From the NCBI GenBank assembly GCA_030704615.1, contig CM060732.1, positions 78,661,053 through 78,725,052 of the forward strand: a stretch of DNA of 64,000 bases. Direction: 5' to 3'. The number at the start of each line of letters is the position of its first letter. The first letter of the stretch is position 1. The DNA is from Takakia lepidozioides (lineage: Eukaryota; Streptophyta; Takakiopsida; Takakiales; Takakiaceae). The notes under the pieces were generated by a model that was not told the DNA's origin, searched no databases, and saw nothing but the letters and a program-made list of their open reading frames with translations. A program made the position numbers and the translations under genes. Positions 22,237 to 32,393 of this stretch are shown piece after piece.

Positions 22237-22733
22237 CCTTTGACAAGAAAGTGTGCTCCATCTTCCTCATCTCCTACTGGTTCCCTTGATGCTTCACCTC
22301 GTATGTCTTCCTCCTCATGTTTTAGCAGCAGCTCCCATGCTTGAATTGCTACTTTTCCTCGTAGTTGATATTGTGCTTTCCTTTTTTACCGTAGCCTAAT
22401 CAACAGTTTTGTCTTGGCAGCTCCCTTGCCATGAGTACCTTGTCTCACTGCATCTCCCTTGGCTGCCCACCATCCGTGCACGATGTTGCTTCTTCCCTAC
22501 AGCTCATCATGTGTTGTGGCTCTTTCCCATGTTGCACTCACTCCCATCACACGTTGTGCAGTTGATAAGACTGAGATGAGTTGATGCAGGATATGGGGAG
22601 GGCTTGCTGGTGTATGTTGTCGGATAGGCCCTATGCACAGAGTCAAAGCTGAAAGTCAGCCTTGCAAGGACCCAAGTGAGAGAAGTCTGGTGGGGGTAGC
22701 ATCTTGGGGGATGGCAGTTAGGGCAATGTGTGT

Positions 22734-22803
22734 CTAGGGCAATATATGTCATAGCAGCGGGTGATGTGCTAGGGCAATATATGTCATAGCAGCGGGTGAT
22801 GTG
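22734..22803. repeat. 35-bp tandem duplication
   Basis: The unit starting CTAGGGCAATATATGTCATA occurs twice head to tail, at 22734-22768 and 22769-22803, without mismatches in the part compared. It lies in non-coding sequence of the CACTA element just before a second PPR fragment. Confidence 0.8.
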
Positions 22804-22884
22804 CTGCCAGAGGATAGAGACAGCCTGTAAGCTGTAGATTTGTATAAGTGGTTTCTTCTGACACATATTGCTCCCAGTTTGCCA

Positions 22885-23043
22885 CAACCAGTTGTTTGCG
22901 TTTGTAGTGCATGTGCGAGCCTACTGGGGAAGGGCAAAGAGGTCCATGGTTGCATCGTCAAAGCTGGAATTGTGGCAGATGTCATTATGAACAATACCCT
23001 TGTGGACAGGGAGTGTTCAACAATATGGCTGAGCGAAGGATAG
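22885..23043 (+). pseudogene. Second PPR fragment, near-duplicate of 20,560-20,705
   Basis: About 140 bp is nearly identical to the block at 20,560-20,705. It encodes CVCSACASLLGKGKEVHGC and IVKAGIVADVIMNNTLVD, and ends at WLSEG followed by a stop. The same stretch is therefore present twice in the CACTA cargo, implying an internal duplication after capture. Confidence 0.7.
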
Positions 23044-23209
23044 AGTGTAATGACTGCTAATGAAGGCACCTTCTTCAATTTCACCTTGTTTTCCCCTCTT
23101 ATCAGAATCGCCCCTAATTATTCATGTCTGAATTCTGCAAGTTAGCTGGTTGAGTGAAGCTTTGATAGTTTGGAGTGACTTTGACATGATTCTCCCAATG
23201 TGACAACAG

Positions 23210-23303
23210 GAAAGTATCAGAAACAGGTAACACAGACGAGGAGAAGTTGTGGAATGAATATTTTTCTGACCCCAGTCAATGGTGGGACAATCGAGTCAAG
23301 AAG
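23210..23303 (+). pseudogene. Captured OSB-type exon, copy 1
   Basis: The segment encodes EEKLWNEYFSDPSQWWDNRV. It resembles the PDF motif of plant organellar single-stranded-DNA-binding (OSB) proteins (LW...F..P.qWWDNR..K). It is bounded by a good acceptor (GACAACAG before 23210) and donor (AAG/GTGAAT after 23303), so it looks like one complete internal exon of about 94 nt in genomic context. OSB proteins act in organelle DNA maintenance. Only this exon and flanking intron-like sequence are recognised; no full gene is present. Confidence 0.6.
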
Positions 23304-23759
23304 GTGAATGTTTGTTGGATTATAGAGAGTAGCAGATGCAATTGAGCGTAGGAACTAGTGTGATAAGTTGAGTTGGGTGCTTCCTAGAACAAGTCTAGGC
23401 TGTCATCGTCAACTGCTAGCAACAAGGCAAGGTTGTATGCATGATTCGTGCGAGGCATGGATAGTTGAAGGAGCAAGGATAGAGTGTGGGTGCAGATTCA
23501 CCCAAGAGGGCCAGACTTCAAGCTCCAGATTAACTATGAAGCTACAAGAAACCTGCATGGGTAGATGGTCAACTGGCAGCAACGGCACAATTGATAAAAT
23601 CAGACATTGTTAATGAAGGCATCTTCTTCAGCACATTTCACCCTGTTTTTCCCTCTTATTAGAATCGGTCCAAAATTTCCATGTTGAATTATGCAAGTTA
23701 ACTGGTTGAGTGAATCTAGTTTGGAGTGACTTTGACATGATACTGCTATGTGACAACAG

Positions 23760-23854
23760 GAAAGTATCAAAAAACAAGTAAAAGACATGAGGAGAAGCTG
23801 TGGAATGAGTACTTTTCTGCCCCCAGTCAATGATGGGACAACCGAGGCAAAAAG
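23760..23854 (+). pseudogene. Captured OSB-type exon, copy 2 (stop in the WW motif)
   Basis: This is a diverged repeat of copy 1 with the same flanks (GACAACAG acceptor, GTGAAT donor), inside a duplicated unit of roughly 0.5 kb (about 23,055-23,590 against 23,615-24,060). The conserved WWDNR has become stop-WDNR by TGG to TGA. Shared flanking intron sequence shows that the duplication was of genomic DNA, not of cDNA. Confidence 0.6.
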
Positions 23855-24903
23855 GTGAATGCCTGCTACATTTCAGAGAGTAGCAGACGCAATTGAGCAT
23901 AGGAACTAGTGTGCAGGGGCATGGATAGCTGAAGGAGCAGGGATAGAGTGTGGTCCAGATTCATCCTAGAGGGCCAAATTTCAAGCACAAGATTTACCTA
24001 TGATTCCCTGTGGATCAATAACTACAAGAAACCTCCATGGGTAGATGGTCTATTCCGTGGAACTCACTGATGTCTTGCATTATGAGGATCAGAACTGCTT
24101 GACTTGCACGAGGCCTTGACCCTTAGGCAATCCCCAGAGCAGCAGTAGCTTTTGGGCTGTTTTTTTACTTTGTGTTTTTCATTTTGTCCCATAAGCTCTC
24201 TGAGCTTTCCGCAGATGTAATAAAGTACCATTTTGTTTCATTTCATTCATTTTCATTTCATTTTGTTTCATGGCATGTCTTTCATCGTTTGTGCATTTCT
24301 AATGCATGATTAGTTCTCTTGTATGGCATTACTAGTCGACTCACTACAAACACCAAAACTCCAAAGCATGAATCACTATGAATGATTGTTCAAGTAATTT
24401 CGAGCACTTCATGTAAAGTAGTAAAGCAGTGGTTGCGCCAATTTCCGCAATCGCAATTGCCACTGGGAGTGTAGCACTGCAAGTTATGTGGTCTACTACC
24501 ACGTGGCGCCCCGGGCCCGTGGCCACGTGGCAGCAGTGGTGCTCGTCGTGGCGCCGCCACGTCGGCATCCACATCGTCGTCCACGTCCGCGTCCATGTGT
24601 CACCGCGCTTCAGTGAGTCGGTCCACTCATCCGGAGGGAAAAGTCAAAGTCAACCCAAAAGGTCAGACACACGGGCGGCCCGCCTGGTTACGCCACGTGG
24701 TTCTTCAGCATTAATCGCATTAATCGTTGAGCAGTTGTTCGCGCGTCTGCGTCCTTTACCACTCCAATCATTGGATGTCCAACCCAACAACCACGTCTGT
24801 TGTAACTAGTCTGTTGTAACTTCCAGTCGATCCCAGTTTTTTGACTTTTACGACTCAAAATGAGTCGTTACCCCAGTGGTAAATGACACGAATGCTTCTA
24901 GTG

Positions 24904-25335
24904 TTTGGTCCAATTGTACTGTTCACCAACCTGCCTTCTAGTCTCAGCAGCTATGGCACTCATGTGAGAGAGATGGGCAGTGGCGCAACTAGCTGGTAAT
25001 AAAGCATAGTTAAGCTGCACCTTGTGGGGTGGGGATGTGCCACTAGCAAGCCACATGATGTTCTCAACTACATCAATTTTAGCCCCTGCAGCACACATCC
25101 AATCCAAGCCCAAAAACAATTGTTCGCCAATGGTAACTATACAAGTCAGCATAACAAACTTGCAACTGACCTTTATAGGAATGGTGACCAACCCTAGTGG
25201 TTCATAACGCGTGCCATTTGCAATGGTCACCTGCAGACCCGTGGCGGGAATGAGCTTCAAACCAAGCAGTCTAACTACAGATAATGGAACATAAGACATG
25301 GTACATCCAGTGTCAACTACGCATGGAAACGAGAG
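24904..25335 (-). pseudogene. gypsy-2 retropepsin-like protease
   Basis: The minus-strand frame contains the aspartic-protease signature DTGCTMSYV just upstream of 25299, followed by VTIANGTRYEPLG, VSCKFVMLTCIVTIG and LFLGLDWMCAAGAKID, the usual Gly-Leu-Asp-Trp flap-distal block of Ty3/gypsy proteases. The frame runs into the CACTA element at 24903. Protease would cleave the Gag-Pol polyprotein. Gag upstream is in another frame, so at least one indel separates them. Confidence 0.85.
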
Positions 25336-25502
25336 ATGCCCTAGGTCATGAGAGGGTGAACTCTTTCTTTCCTGAGCTTCCTGTTTGCTTCACAATGCAT
25401 TAACTTGAATTCATTGGACAACATCACGGAGACAACAGGGTCACCTTTGATAGGGTGTTTGGAAAACTGACCGCTCGGCCCTTCACAAGCGATCTACCTT
25501 GT

Positions 25503-26117
25503 TTAAAGGTTGTTTGCCCTTCTGTTACGCTGGATCCGCTTATATTCATCAATCATACTAGGGTCAAGATCTGCATAAGTGCAAAATCGGGTCCAATGCT
25601 CAAGTGACCCACAAATAAAGCAGGCCACACGCTTACCTTTGACCTCATACCTCGTGCTAGTCTGGGTATGGCCACGATGAGATTCAACAGGAGGAGGCTT
25701 GGCAAGTGTTGTCCGCCAGGAGCCTTCTGTCCTAACAGCCTGAAGCTGAGTGTGTAACTCCTGCTGTAAGGTCTTCACTTCCTACAGCAATGTGGGAGAC
25801 ACCTCTGTAGTGCCACCCTTAATCATAGTAGCCCCATGAGAACATTCTGAAGCACATTGAAGAGCAGAATGAGCAACAGGCAGACAGCTTTTGCCTAGTT
25901 TAGCATTTTTTAACCTCATCCGCTCATCCATCATCTCTACTATATGTCTTTTGTTCCGATAAGGATGCTTCTGCAAGTAGACCTGATCCGAGGCAGGTAA
26001 GCCAGTAATGAAGTAGGTTTTGAGTATGGCAATGCGTTCAGAGGGTACCGGAATGGTCTTGACCACTGTAGTTTTCAACTCAGTGTAGTATTTCGAGCAG
26101 GTTTGTTGGGAGCGGCC
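25503..26117 (-). pseudogene. gypsy-2 gag, 5'-truncated by mitochondrial DNA
   Basis: The frame 26117-25503 encodes a capsid C-terminal segment (YYTELKTTVVKTIPVPSER, FITGLPASDQVYLQKH, MMDERMRLKN). A TAG stop at 25782-25784 follows, and then in the same frame a zinc knuckle CFICGSLEHWTRFC (spacing 2-4-4) and a basic tail. The N-terminal half of gag is missing: upstream of about 26,117 the open frame continues without interruption into a group II intron maturase of mitochondrial origin. Confidence 0.85.
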
Positions 26118-26130
26118 CGGTATAGATCCT
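26100..26130. other. Junction between nuclear retrotransposon and mitochondrial DNA
   Basis: On the minus strand the single open frame 26258-25782 reads as maturase up to SIPGR and as gypsy gag from SQQTCSKYY on. Left of the junction everything is nuclear in character; right of it, 37.9 kb to the window end is mitochondrial. No target duplication can be judged because the other border lies outside the window. It may be a NUMT insertion into gag or an assembly misjoin. Confidence 0.75.
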
Positions 26131-26262
26131 TGGAAACATGGAAGGAAGTACGGCTCGTACACCGTCTCCAGGATTGTACGAATCACTTCCCGTACCAGTA
26201 TATCCTGGGATTCAGGTATATCTAGCGGTCTGAAAGAAAAAAAAATAGTTTGCTCCAAATTT
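26117..26262 (-). pseudogene. Group II intron maturase fragment (RT domain), nad9 intron
   Basis: RPLDIPESQDILVREVIRTI and LETVYEPYFLPCFQGSIPGR match the RT segment of plant mitochondrial intron maturases (RPLGIP..RDKIVQEV; EP.F...SHGFRPGR). Maturases assist splicing of their host intron. Only this piece is present; the frame ends at the nuclear junction. A few substitutions (DIPES for GIPSP, SIPGR for FRPGR) are compatible with C-to-U editable positions or decay. Confidence 0.7.
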
Positions 26263-27305
26263 TACCGAAACATTTTTGGAAAATCAATAAAAACCCTTTT
26301 TTTGCGAAATATTTTTGCTGCGACCTTCTGGCGTTTTTCGCCCCGAAACGGAATTCGGAGTTGATCACCGAATCCCTCAGTGTTTCTGGTGCTTCGATCA
26401 AGGTGCCGCATATAGTTCCCCTATAACCACCGTTCCTCGAACCCGAATTGGATGAAAGCTTAGGCGGCAATCCACAACAGATTGATGTCTTTTATGAGCC
26501 GAAAAAAGGCCTTCTGCCTTGCCTGGAACTGCTCTTTCTGACAATGTTTCCAAAGGGCAGGAAGGCGATCGGAATATGTAGAGGCGGAAAAAAAAATATA
26601 TATTTTTTTTTCTTAGCCGCTTAGTCTCATCCGAGCGTAATCTCGATCTCTTCATGCTGCTTGAGTATGCAACGTACCGGTACGTCGATTTAGGCTCCTT
26701 CCCTTCCGCTGTACAGTGCCAGCGCTTTCCCCTCACAGGGTCTCTTTCGATTAGGCAGGTACTACAAGCCCTCTGCCCCATTCGAAAAAACAAACGTCCG
26801 AATGGTTCACCGGTTCCACCGAATGCTCGTAATTGGATGCTCTTGGGCATCTCCGCGCAGTGCGCTTCAGGTGCTTTAGATACCCCAGGCTTTGACTTCG
26901 AAAGAATCAAGCGCTGTGCCTTTGATGCCTCGCCCTTTGCTCCGATTCCCATGAGCGTAGCGAAAAAAAAAATACTTTGGGGATCCCGGTTCCTTTGTTG
27001 TCCTGGTACGATCGTCACTAAGCTCCGTCGTACAAAGAAGACGCTGTAATACTCCATTGGAGTCTTGCCGAACGCGCCCGGGCTAATATCCCACCTACAC
27101 CTCACGTTCACGAATGACAAAAAAAAAAATAAATTTTTCCCCGTTCAACTGCGTTTCGAAGAAACGGTTGGGTATCGCCCATGGGTTGGCTATTCCCTGT
27201 GATCCCCTTTCACGACAGGCTATGTTCCCCATTGGAAGTTCGTTCCGTTGGGTGTCTCTGGCGGTATATCCGTCAGATAAGTCGTGCCCGTCTCGTTGCA
27301 GACTT
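26263..27305 (-). other. 5' part of the nad9 group II intron
   Basis: Non-coding sequence follows the nad9 exon. It contains an AT-cored palindrome at 26583-26620 and another A/T tract near 27,117-27,140. The part near 27,085-27,240 resembles the 5' region of the cox3 intron (39,595-39,750), sharing the CACCTCACRTTCAYGAATGAC block and a TTCGAAGA block. The long frames on both strands here have no protein-like features apart from the maturase piece at the far end. Confidence 0.55.
26583..26620. repeat. AT-core palindrome with short GC arms
   Basis: GCGG followed by nine A, TATATA, nine T and then an imperfect GCCGC arm. First clear member of the family on the right side of the nuclear/mitochondrial junction; none of this form is seen in the nuclear part. 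Confidence 0.8.
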
Positions 27306-27598
27306 CTACAACGTCTCATTCGTCTGGCACAAATGAGCACTTTATTCGGTGACTTCACGGTCGCCCTCAGTAAATTATAAACTACTTCGAATCTTCGTTT
27401 TCGAGAAGGATAATCAACTGCACGAATATCGATCAAAACTTGAAAACGTGTATTGGTATGATATTTAAGAAACCATAATAATTGAGATAGGTAATCAGGA
27501 TTGGTATATAATATATTTTCATGTTTTGATCTTTGAAATTGATGTATCCATTTTGGTAAAGTAGCTATCAGAGATTTGAAAAACGATTGGTCATCCAC
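27306..27598 (-). pseudogene. nad9: nad9 5' exon (NADH dehydrogenase subunit 9), partial
   Basis: The minus-strand frame begins at 27598 and reads MDDQSFFKSLIATLPKWI and later NPDYLSQLLWFLKYHTNTRF and VLIDIRAVDYPSRKRRFEVVYNLL, which is the NAD9 N-terminus (30-kDa arm subunit of complex I). After YNLL the match becomes poor: conserved sequence is recovered only in another frame (a TGTGC-AGACGAA stretch corresponding to the CADE region), so a one-base indel lies near 27,340. A group II intron follows at about codon 94. The 3' exon is not in the window because the sequence switches to nuclear DNA inside the intron. Confidence 0.75.
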
Positions 27599-27599
27599 A

Positions 27600-28345
27600 A
27601 ATCGTCTCTTTTTTTCTAGGAAGTGAACACATTAAAACACAAGTTGAAGGGCGAAGCAAAGTTTAGTATTACGAAGGATAAATAAAAAAGGGGGAGCTTC
27701 GCTGATTCCGGACTTTATTGACGTAATCCTTCATAGGCAGGATTTAGCCGGCATAACAAGGCCACAGGTTGCGCTTCTAAAGCCTCAACCTACGATTTAT
27801 ACTGCAGCCATTCAGAGAGCCACGGTTTCAACTACTTAATTAGCCAAGGACTCACTCAGAATAGGAAGTCTGAGGCCCGAAGTCAGAATATCTATGTATA
27901 GCTCACATGAAAAGGCCGAAGGTCCTTTCACGGACTTTCGTCTTCCTCAGATAGGGGAGGGGAGACCCTTATTCATTCTATGAAGATTCTTCTATAAATA
28001 GGGACTGGGTAAAATTATAAAATTGGGGCTGCAGAGATTAAAGGTAAGAAGGACCCCCACAGTAAATACGCTGCGTAGCCATTTAATCTCCAGTGCAAAT
28101 GTTAGAATGTTACAGAGTGCTCCGCTACGAATCGAACCAATTCGAGCTTGTAAACCTGGTGAACCAGGGAAACCCAGGAAACGTGAAGCCAAAGATAATC
28201 TATATATTTTTTGGGGGCCAATACAAGGAGCGAAGCTAGCTTTCTTGAAAAGCTCGGTAAGTAAGCGCTACGCTGCGCCTTGCGTCTCAACCGAAAACTT
28301 TCGGGACGGAGGAAGCGGGGGCGAGGCGGGGCTCCAGCCCCCCTA
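27600..28345. other. Mitochondrial intergenic stretch
   Basis: No supported gene. The open frames on both strands near 28.0-28.35 kb contain one hydrophobic stretch (minus strand, about 28,000-28,120: ILTFALEIKWLRSVFTVGVLLTF) that I cannot assign; it could be a short 3' exon of the intron whose domain V lies at 28,386, or chance. Confidence 0.35.
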
Positions 28346-29178
28346 ATGGACTAGGTCCTTAGAGGGCATACCCGCAAGACCTTCTCAAAGAACCGTACGT
28401 GGCAGTCGCCCGTCATACGGCTCCCCTTATTCCCCAGCCGGTACATTTTTTCGACTCGGAACCATTGATGCGGCTCAAATTAATCTCGCCCGCATGCTGT
28501 TCGTCCGGCGGCTATATGTATTTTTCCATATAGCCGCAGTAGACTATTCACTTGCCCGCGATAAAGCATCTGAAATAGACCATATACCATACCATGGAAG
28601 AAAAGGATCGAAATCCACAACCAGCCAAATCCTAAATTGAGGTAAAACATCTTTTTTGGTAGAAACGAATATACCAATTTATTTATTTATTTATTTTAGT
28701 TATACGTGTTAGTTATACGTGGTATATCGTATTTTGAGACTATGGACTATGGTATGAAACTTTTTCATAGCATATCTTATAAACCATCGGTTAACTGGGA
28801 TGGAAATACAAGGAAATATACAAAAAAAACTAAGATGTTGCCATGAACTGAAAGAACAGTCGCGGGATCCATGGAATCGGGATGGATTAAAGCCATCCAC
28901 CAAGTGTCCCCAAGTAAAGCCCCAACCAACTCGTTATCGAGTAAGGCTCTCCACCCGTCGTCCGCAGGAGATTCCCGCCCGGGGTGAATGTGCTACCGCT
29001 GGGTCGTTCTGGCTGTCATAAGGAGCGGGTACTTAGCCGGGAGAAGCTTCGCTACTGGGTAGTGCGCCAACAGCACCGGCCGTGCCTTCGGCACGATGTT
29101 GGACAATGGAAACAGGACCGATCGCCTGGGCGTCACCGTCCTTATTAAGCTTTGAGACGCTCCTACGACTTTATCTTG
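28346..29178 (-). other. Group II intron-like segment with domain V
   Basis: A domain V hairpin (minus strand, 28424-28386: AGCCGTATGA...CGTACGGTTC) marks the 3' end of a group II intron. A GTGGCAAG sequence near 29,175 could be its 5' end, directly after the unassigned cob-linked open frame. The hydrophobic frame at 28,677-28,480 (MFYLNLGFGWLWISILFF) lies within this segment and is not recognised. The exons joined by this intron are not established. Confidence 0.45.
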
Positions 29179-29184
29179 CCACAA

Positions 29185-29666
29185 TTGAGGCTATCATTGC
29201 TATAGAAACTACAAAAGCCTCGGTGACTGGGGTTGACATAACAGAAACGACTCTTTTGATAGCCGCCGTGCCAACACCATATGTATATGTAATGATAGTC
29301 TCTCCAGAAGACTTAACGAAGTCGAGGAAATCTCGCAATGGTAGATCATCAGTTTTAATGGAAACAGTAGACGGTAACTGTCCGGATGATAACGCGCTGG
29401 CCGCAATAGGCCCAGCGGAACCAAATAAACTATCAGGAGGCGTGCCCGGTATAAAAATTACCGGTATAATAAATCTGCGCATAGTTGGGATACGTTATAG
29501 GCATAGATGGCTCTTGCGTAGTATTCAGATCTGGTGTAGAATCAGCCAAATCTCGGCGGATTGAAGAGATAGAAGAAGCCAAATCGATGGAGAAGAGACG
29601 GCGGCGCACAGAAACCAAATACGAGGATTTGGTAGTAATACGGTTAATAAATTGATAGCTTTTCAT
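29185..29666 (-). other. Unassigned open frame overlapping the end of cob
   Basis: An ATG at 29666-29664 overlaps the cob stop codon as ATGA. The frame reads [41 protein letters not shown] and on to a stop at 29433. An overlapping frame 29482-29171 (MRRFIIPVIFIPGTPPDS...PVTEAFVVSIAMIASIVAR) looks like its continuation after a one-base shift, giving about 160 codons. It has many Ser and Pro codons, as in the edited genes around it, and a hydrophobic C-terminal stretch. I do not recognise the family. Its position, overlap and possible downstream intron suggest a real co-transcribed gene, but this is inference. Confidence 0.4.
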
Positions 29667-31874
29667 TTCACAACATAAAGTGAATTCTTAGAGATGTGGG
29701 AAAGCTGGCGAGGACTTAAGTCCTCGCAAACATTAGAATTTTGGATTAATCTAGCTTCTGATTTGCCAAGAATGGGCGTAATAGCGAGATGGAAGGAAGA
29801 ACCAACTGAAGCAATTTGTCCAATAGTAACATATGGTGCCTCCACGGGTTGACATCCGATCCAGCCTGAAAGTAAGCAATCTGCCAAAAGCAACCGAAAT
29901 AATTTTTGGTGAATTGGTCGGGAACTTGAACTACGTACATATGATGTGTTAATAAACGGTAAAGCAAATAATGACACAAAAACTAGTCCTATGGCAGCTA
30001 CACCCCCTAATTTGTTAGGTATACTTCGAAGAATCGCATAAACTGGTGAGGAATACCGTTCTGGCACTATATGAGCCGGAGTTGACATGGGATTCGCGGG
30101 TATGTAGTTGTCGGGATGCCCCAAAACATTAGGTGCGTAGGAAACAGAAATGGAAAAAGAGATGGCAAAAGCTACCCAACCTACTAACTCTTTTACGTAA
30201 AAATAGGGATAAAAAGCTATTTTATCCACAGAAGAATTGATACCCGATGGATTATTAGAGCCATATTGATGTGATGCAGCGAGATGGGGAATAGCAGCGC
30301 CAGCTATTATAGAAGGAAGTAAGTAATGAGGGCTAGAAGAACGATTTGAGGTGGCATTGTCTACGGAGAAGCCACCCCGAGGCCGAGTTGCTATAGTGTC
30401 TCCTACTACAGGTATTGCACTAGCTGAGCTTGTAATGACTGTAGCTCCCCGAAAACTCATTTGCCTAAATTTCCTCCCACCATGTCTTTTCTACTTTCTA
30501 ACTAAAGACCCATTCTAGACTTCATGGATGAATGATGTGAGGCTCCATCGGTTCTTTCCATTCCACCATTTCACTCATTGGGATATGGAGCAGCCATTTG
30601 GAGTATTTCTTCCTAAAATTAGCCCTGATACTGAATTCTTTCTGCAGTACAAAAAAAATTTTCTTTTCCACTTCGGAAGGAACCTTGAGCCCGCGCGCCC
30701 CCCATCATCCATAAGCCAATAGGCCAATGCTCCAAGAGTCAAATAGTCAACAATGTTCTTAGGAACTATTGACTCCCTCGCGATAAAACATTTGGTGGAG
30801 CCAATTCGAACTAGCCGAGGTTTCGGTTCGAAATCTTAGATACTGGTGGGCCTTCGGCCTGTTTGGTAGACCGCTTGAATTCTATTTGAGTGTTCACTCC
30901 TTGTTCAGCGGAAGCATCAACCACCCAATAAAAACCCTACGTATGAAAATATCTGGATCTGTTACGGCAGGAGGTTAGAAAGCTTAGGTAAGGCTTATAA
31001 AGACCTTAATATATGGCTTAAATAGACCGTAAGACTCCATCCCTCGGAGATTCAATAATGGCCCTCCGGCCTTTATTCATCCACTCGTTGGAGTGAAATA
31101 GACAGGATTTATCGGAGAAAAGTGGGACTATATATTTGCCTAGCCGAAGATCCATGACAGACTAGGCACCCCACGTGTGGTCTCTGAGGAACTCTCTATG
31201 CCATTTTTCCCAAGGCCGAAGGGCCTATTATTCCGGTGTGGCGAGAGCTTTCCTGCGGATTGTCTATGATGACATGCTAAGGATTTTGACTTATAATTTA
31301 CACCCACGCGAGGCAGCAACGCTAACGCTGGAGAGACGGCCGAAGGTCGTCCACTTCGTTTCCTCCATGGGGGAGAAGTACCTTAGTAATTAAGAGTTTC
31401 CCGCATTTAGTGGGGGTTTTTATCCTTCTATTAGTAGAAGGAGGGGCCAATTCGACCCCACGGTGGTACGTGTCCTATAAAAGCTGTTACAATCATTAAT
31501 GATGAAATGACAACTCCAGGACACCGAACTAATTCCCTAGGACTCGCATAACTTCCATGATATGAACCACGAAGAATATGAAGATGAACCACAATAAGAG
31601 ACATACTTGCCCCATTAGCATGCATATAACGAAGCAACCAGCCTCCTTTCACATCTCTCATGATGTGTTCTACGCTTAAGAAAGCTGGATCCACATGAGG
31701 TGTATGATGCGTAGCTGAAAAAACGCTGTAATTATCTGAATGACCGAACGAATACCAGCCAACGAACCGAAACTCCACCAATAACTTGAATTGCTCGGGG
31801 TTGGATAATCTATCAAATGATTGTTAGGTGTAGGAAATATAGGGTTGTTTAAGAATCGATAGTCGTCTTGCCAT
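29663..31874 (-). CDS. cob: Apocytochrome b (cob), two exons with two small frameshifts
   Basis: Cytochrome b carries the quinone sites and both b hemes of complex III in the inner membrane. Exon 1 is 31874-31455 (420 nt: [10 protein letters not shown]..., [21 protein letters not shown], ending at the Trp-Gly of PWG). Exon 2 is 30463-29663 (801 nt: [52 protein letters not shown]). Exon 1 has +1 (an extra C in CAACCC near 31,840) and -1 (a lost G near 31,715); these compensate. Many codons need C-to-U editing: RGATV for [17 protein letters not shown] for [21 protein letters not shown] for EWYFLPVYA. The His ligands in HMHA/HIL and ATH contexts are present or editable. The C-terminus is slightly long. 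Confidence 0.88.
30464..31454 (-). other. Intron in cob after nt 420, probably group I
   Basis: The intron (991 nt) follows an exon ending in T (GGT) and itself ends in G (ATTTAGG before CAA ATG), the boundary rule of group I introns; no GTGYG start and no domain V are seen. No LAGLIDADG endonuclease was recognised in it. The site, after codon 140, interrupts the conserved PWGQMSFWG block. Confidence 0.6.
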
Positions 31875-32393
31875 ACGAATGTTTCGTGCTCTTTTCTTTT
31901 CGCGGATCATGGAAACTTTGTGTTCTTCATGATTGACGCAATCCATCATGGGCAGGATTTACCCATTATTACAAGGCCTTAGGTAAAAAAAATATATAAT
32001 ATATATATATATTTTTTATTCGTTCTATAACGCTCAAAGCCTGCTTTTACGGAGTTAATAGAACGAATAAAAAGAATTCTTTTAGATGTTTCTTAATCAA
32101 TTCATTTGGTCTTCGAGCTGCTATTTCACTCTTCCAAGATTCCCTTTTCTATAGGAGTTTTCTGAATCTCCCCCCCCCCCCCCTATATATTTTTCTTTGT
32201 TTCCCCTAAATTTCTTAGCGCAGCAAAAGATGCGCAAGAAATTAAAAAAAAATAGGAGCTTCGCCCTCTGCCTTCACGGGCTGAGAGCTGGCGCCCTTGT
32301 TTCATTCTCCGAGATCTTTATTTGGCATAAAAAGCTGGGTAATAAAAAGGAATATATATTTTTGGTTGCACTGCAGTGAAATTGCTCAATGAA

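Larger units (their letters stand above)
19152..24903. mobile_element. CACTA (En/Spm-type) DNA transposon with captured gene pieces, 5,752 bp
   Basis: The left end is CACTAGAAGCATTCGTGTC (19152-19170) and the right end is its exact reverse complement (24885-24903), a 19-bp terminal inverted repeat beginning CACTA. Both sides are flanked by TTT (19149-19151 and 24904-24906), the 3-bp target duplication typical of CACTA elements. Subterminal regions carry repeated CGACT/GTCGTAAC-type motifs (19180-19300; 24850-24872), also typical. The insertion splits gypsy element 2 between protease and the dUTPase-like segment. No transposase was recognised inside, so the copy is non-autonomous. The cargo includes PPR fragments, a hydrophilic unknown open frame and duplicated OSB-type exons. 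Confidence 0.85.
17043..26117 (-). mobile_element. Decayed Ty3/gypsy retrotransposon 2, interrupted by a CACTA element
   Basis: On the minus strand the order is gag (26117-25503), protease (about 25330-24904), dUTPase-like segment (19151-18600), RT (18420-17900), RNase H (17902-17140). No integrase, LTRs or 5' end of gag are present: the 3' side stops near 17.0 kb and the 5' side is cut at the mitochondrial junction. The segment 19152-24903 is a later DNA-transposon insertion. Removing it plus one TTT copy puts the protease frame and the following frame back in phase, which dates the insertion to when this part was still open. Confidence 0.85.

Noticed and set aside
26398-27120. Minus-strand open frame of 240 codons and plus-strand frame 26654-27049 within the nad9 intron
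   Set aside because: Both cross the AT palindrome as Lys/Phe runs and contain no maturase or other motif; intron sequence.
28102-28200. tRNA-like stretch near 28,120-28,190
   Set aside because: Short pairing segments but no consistent acceptor, anticodon and T-arm in either strand.
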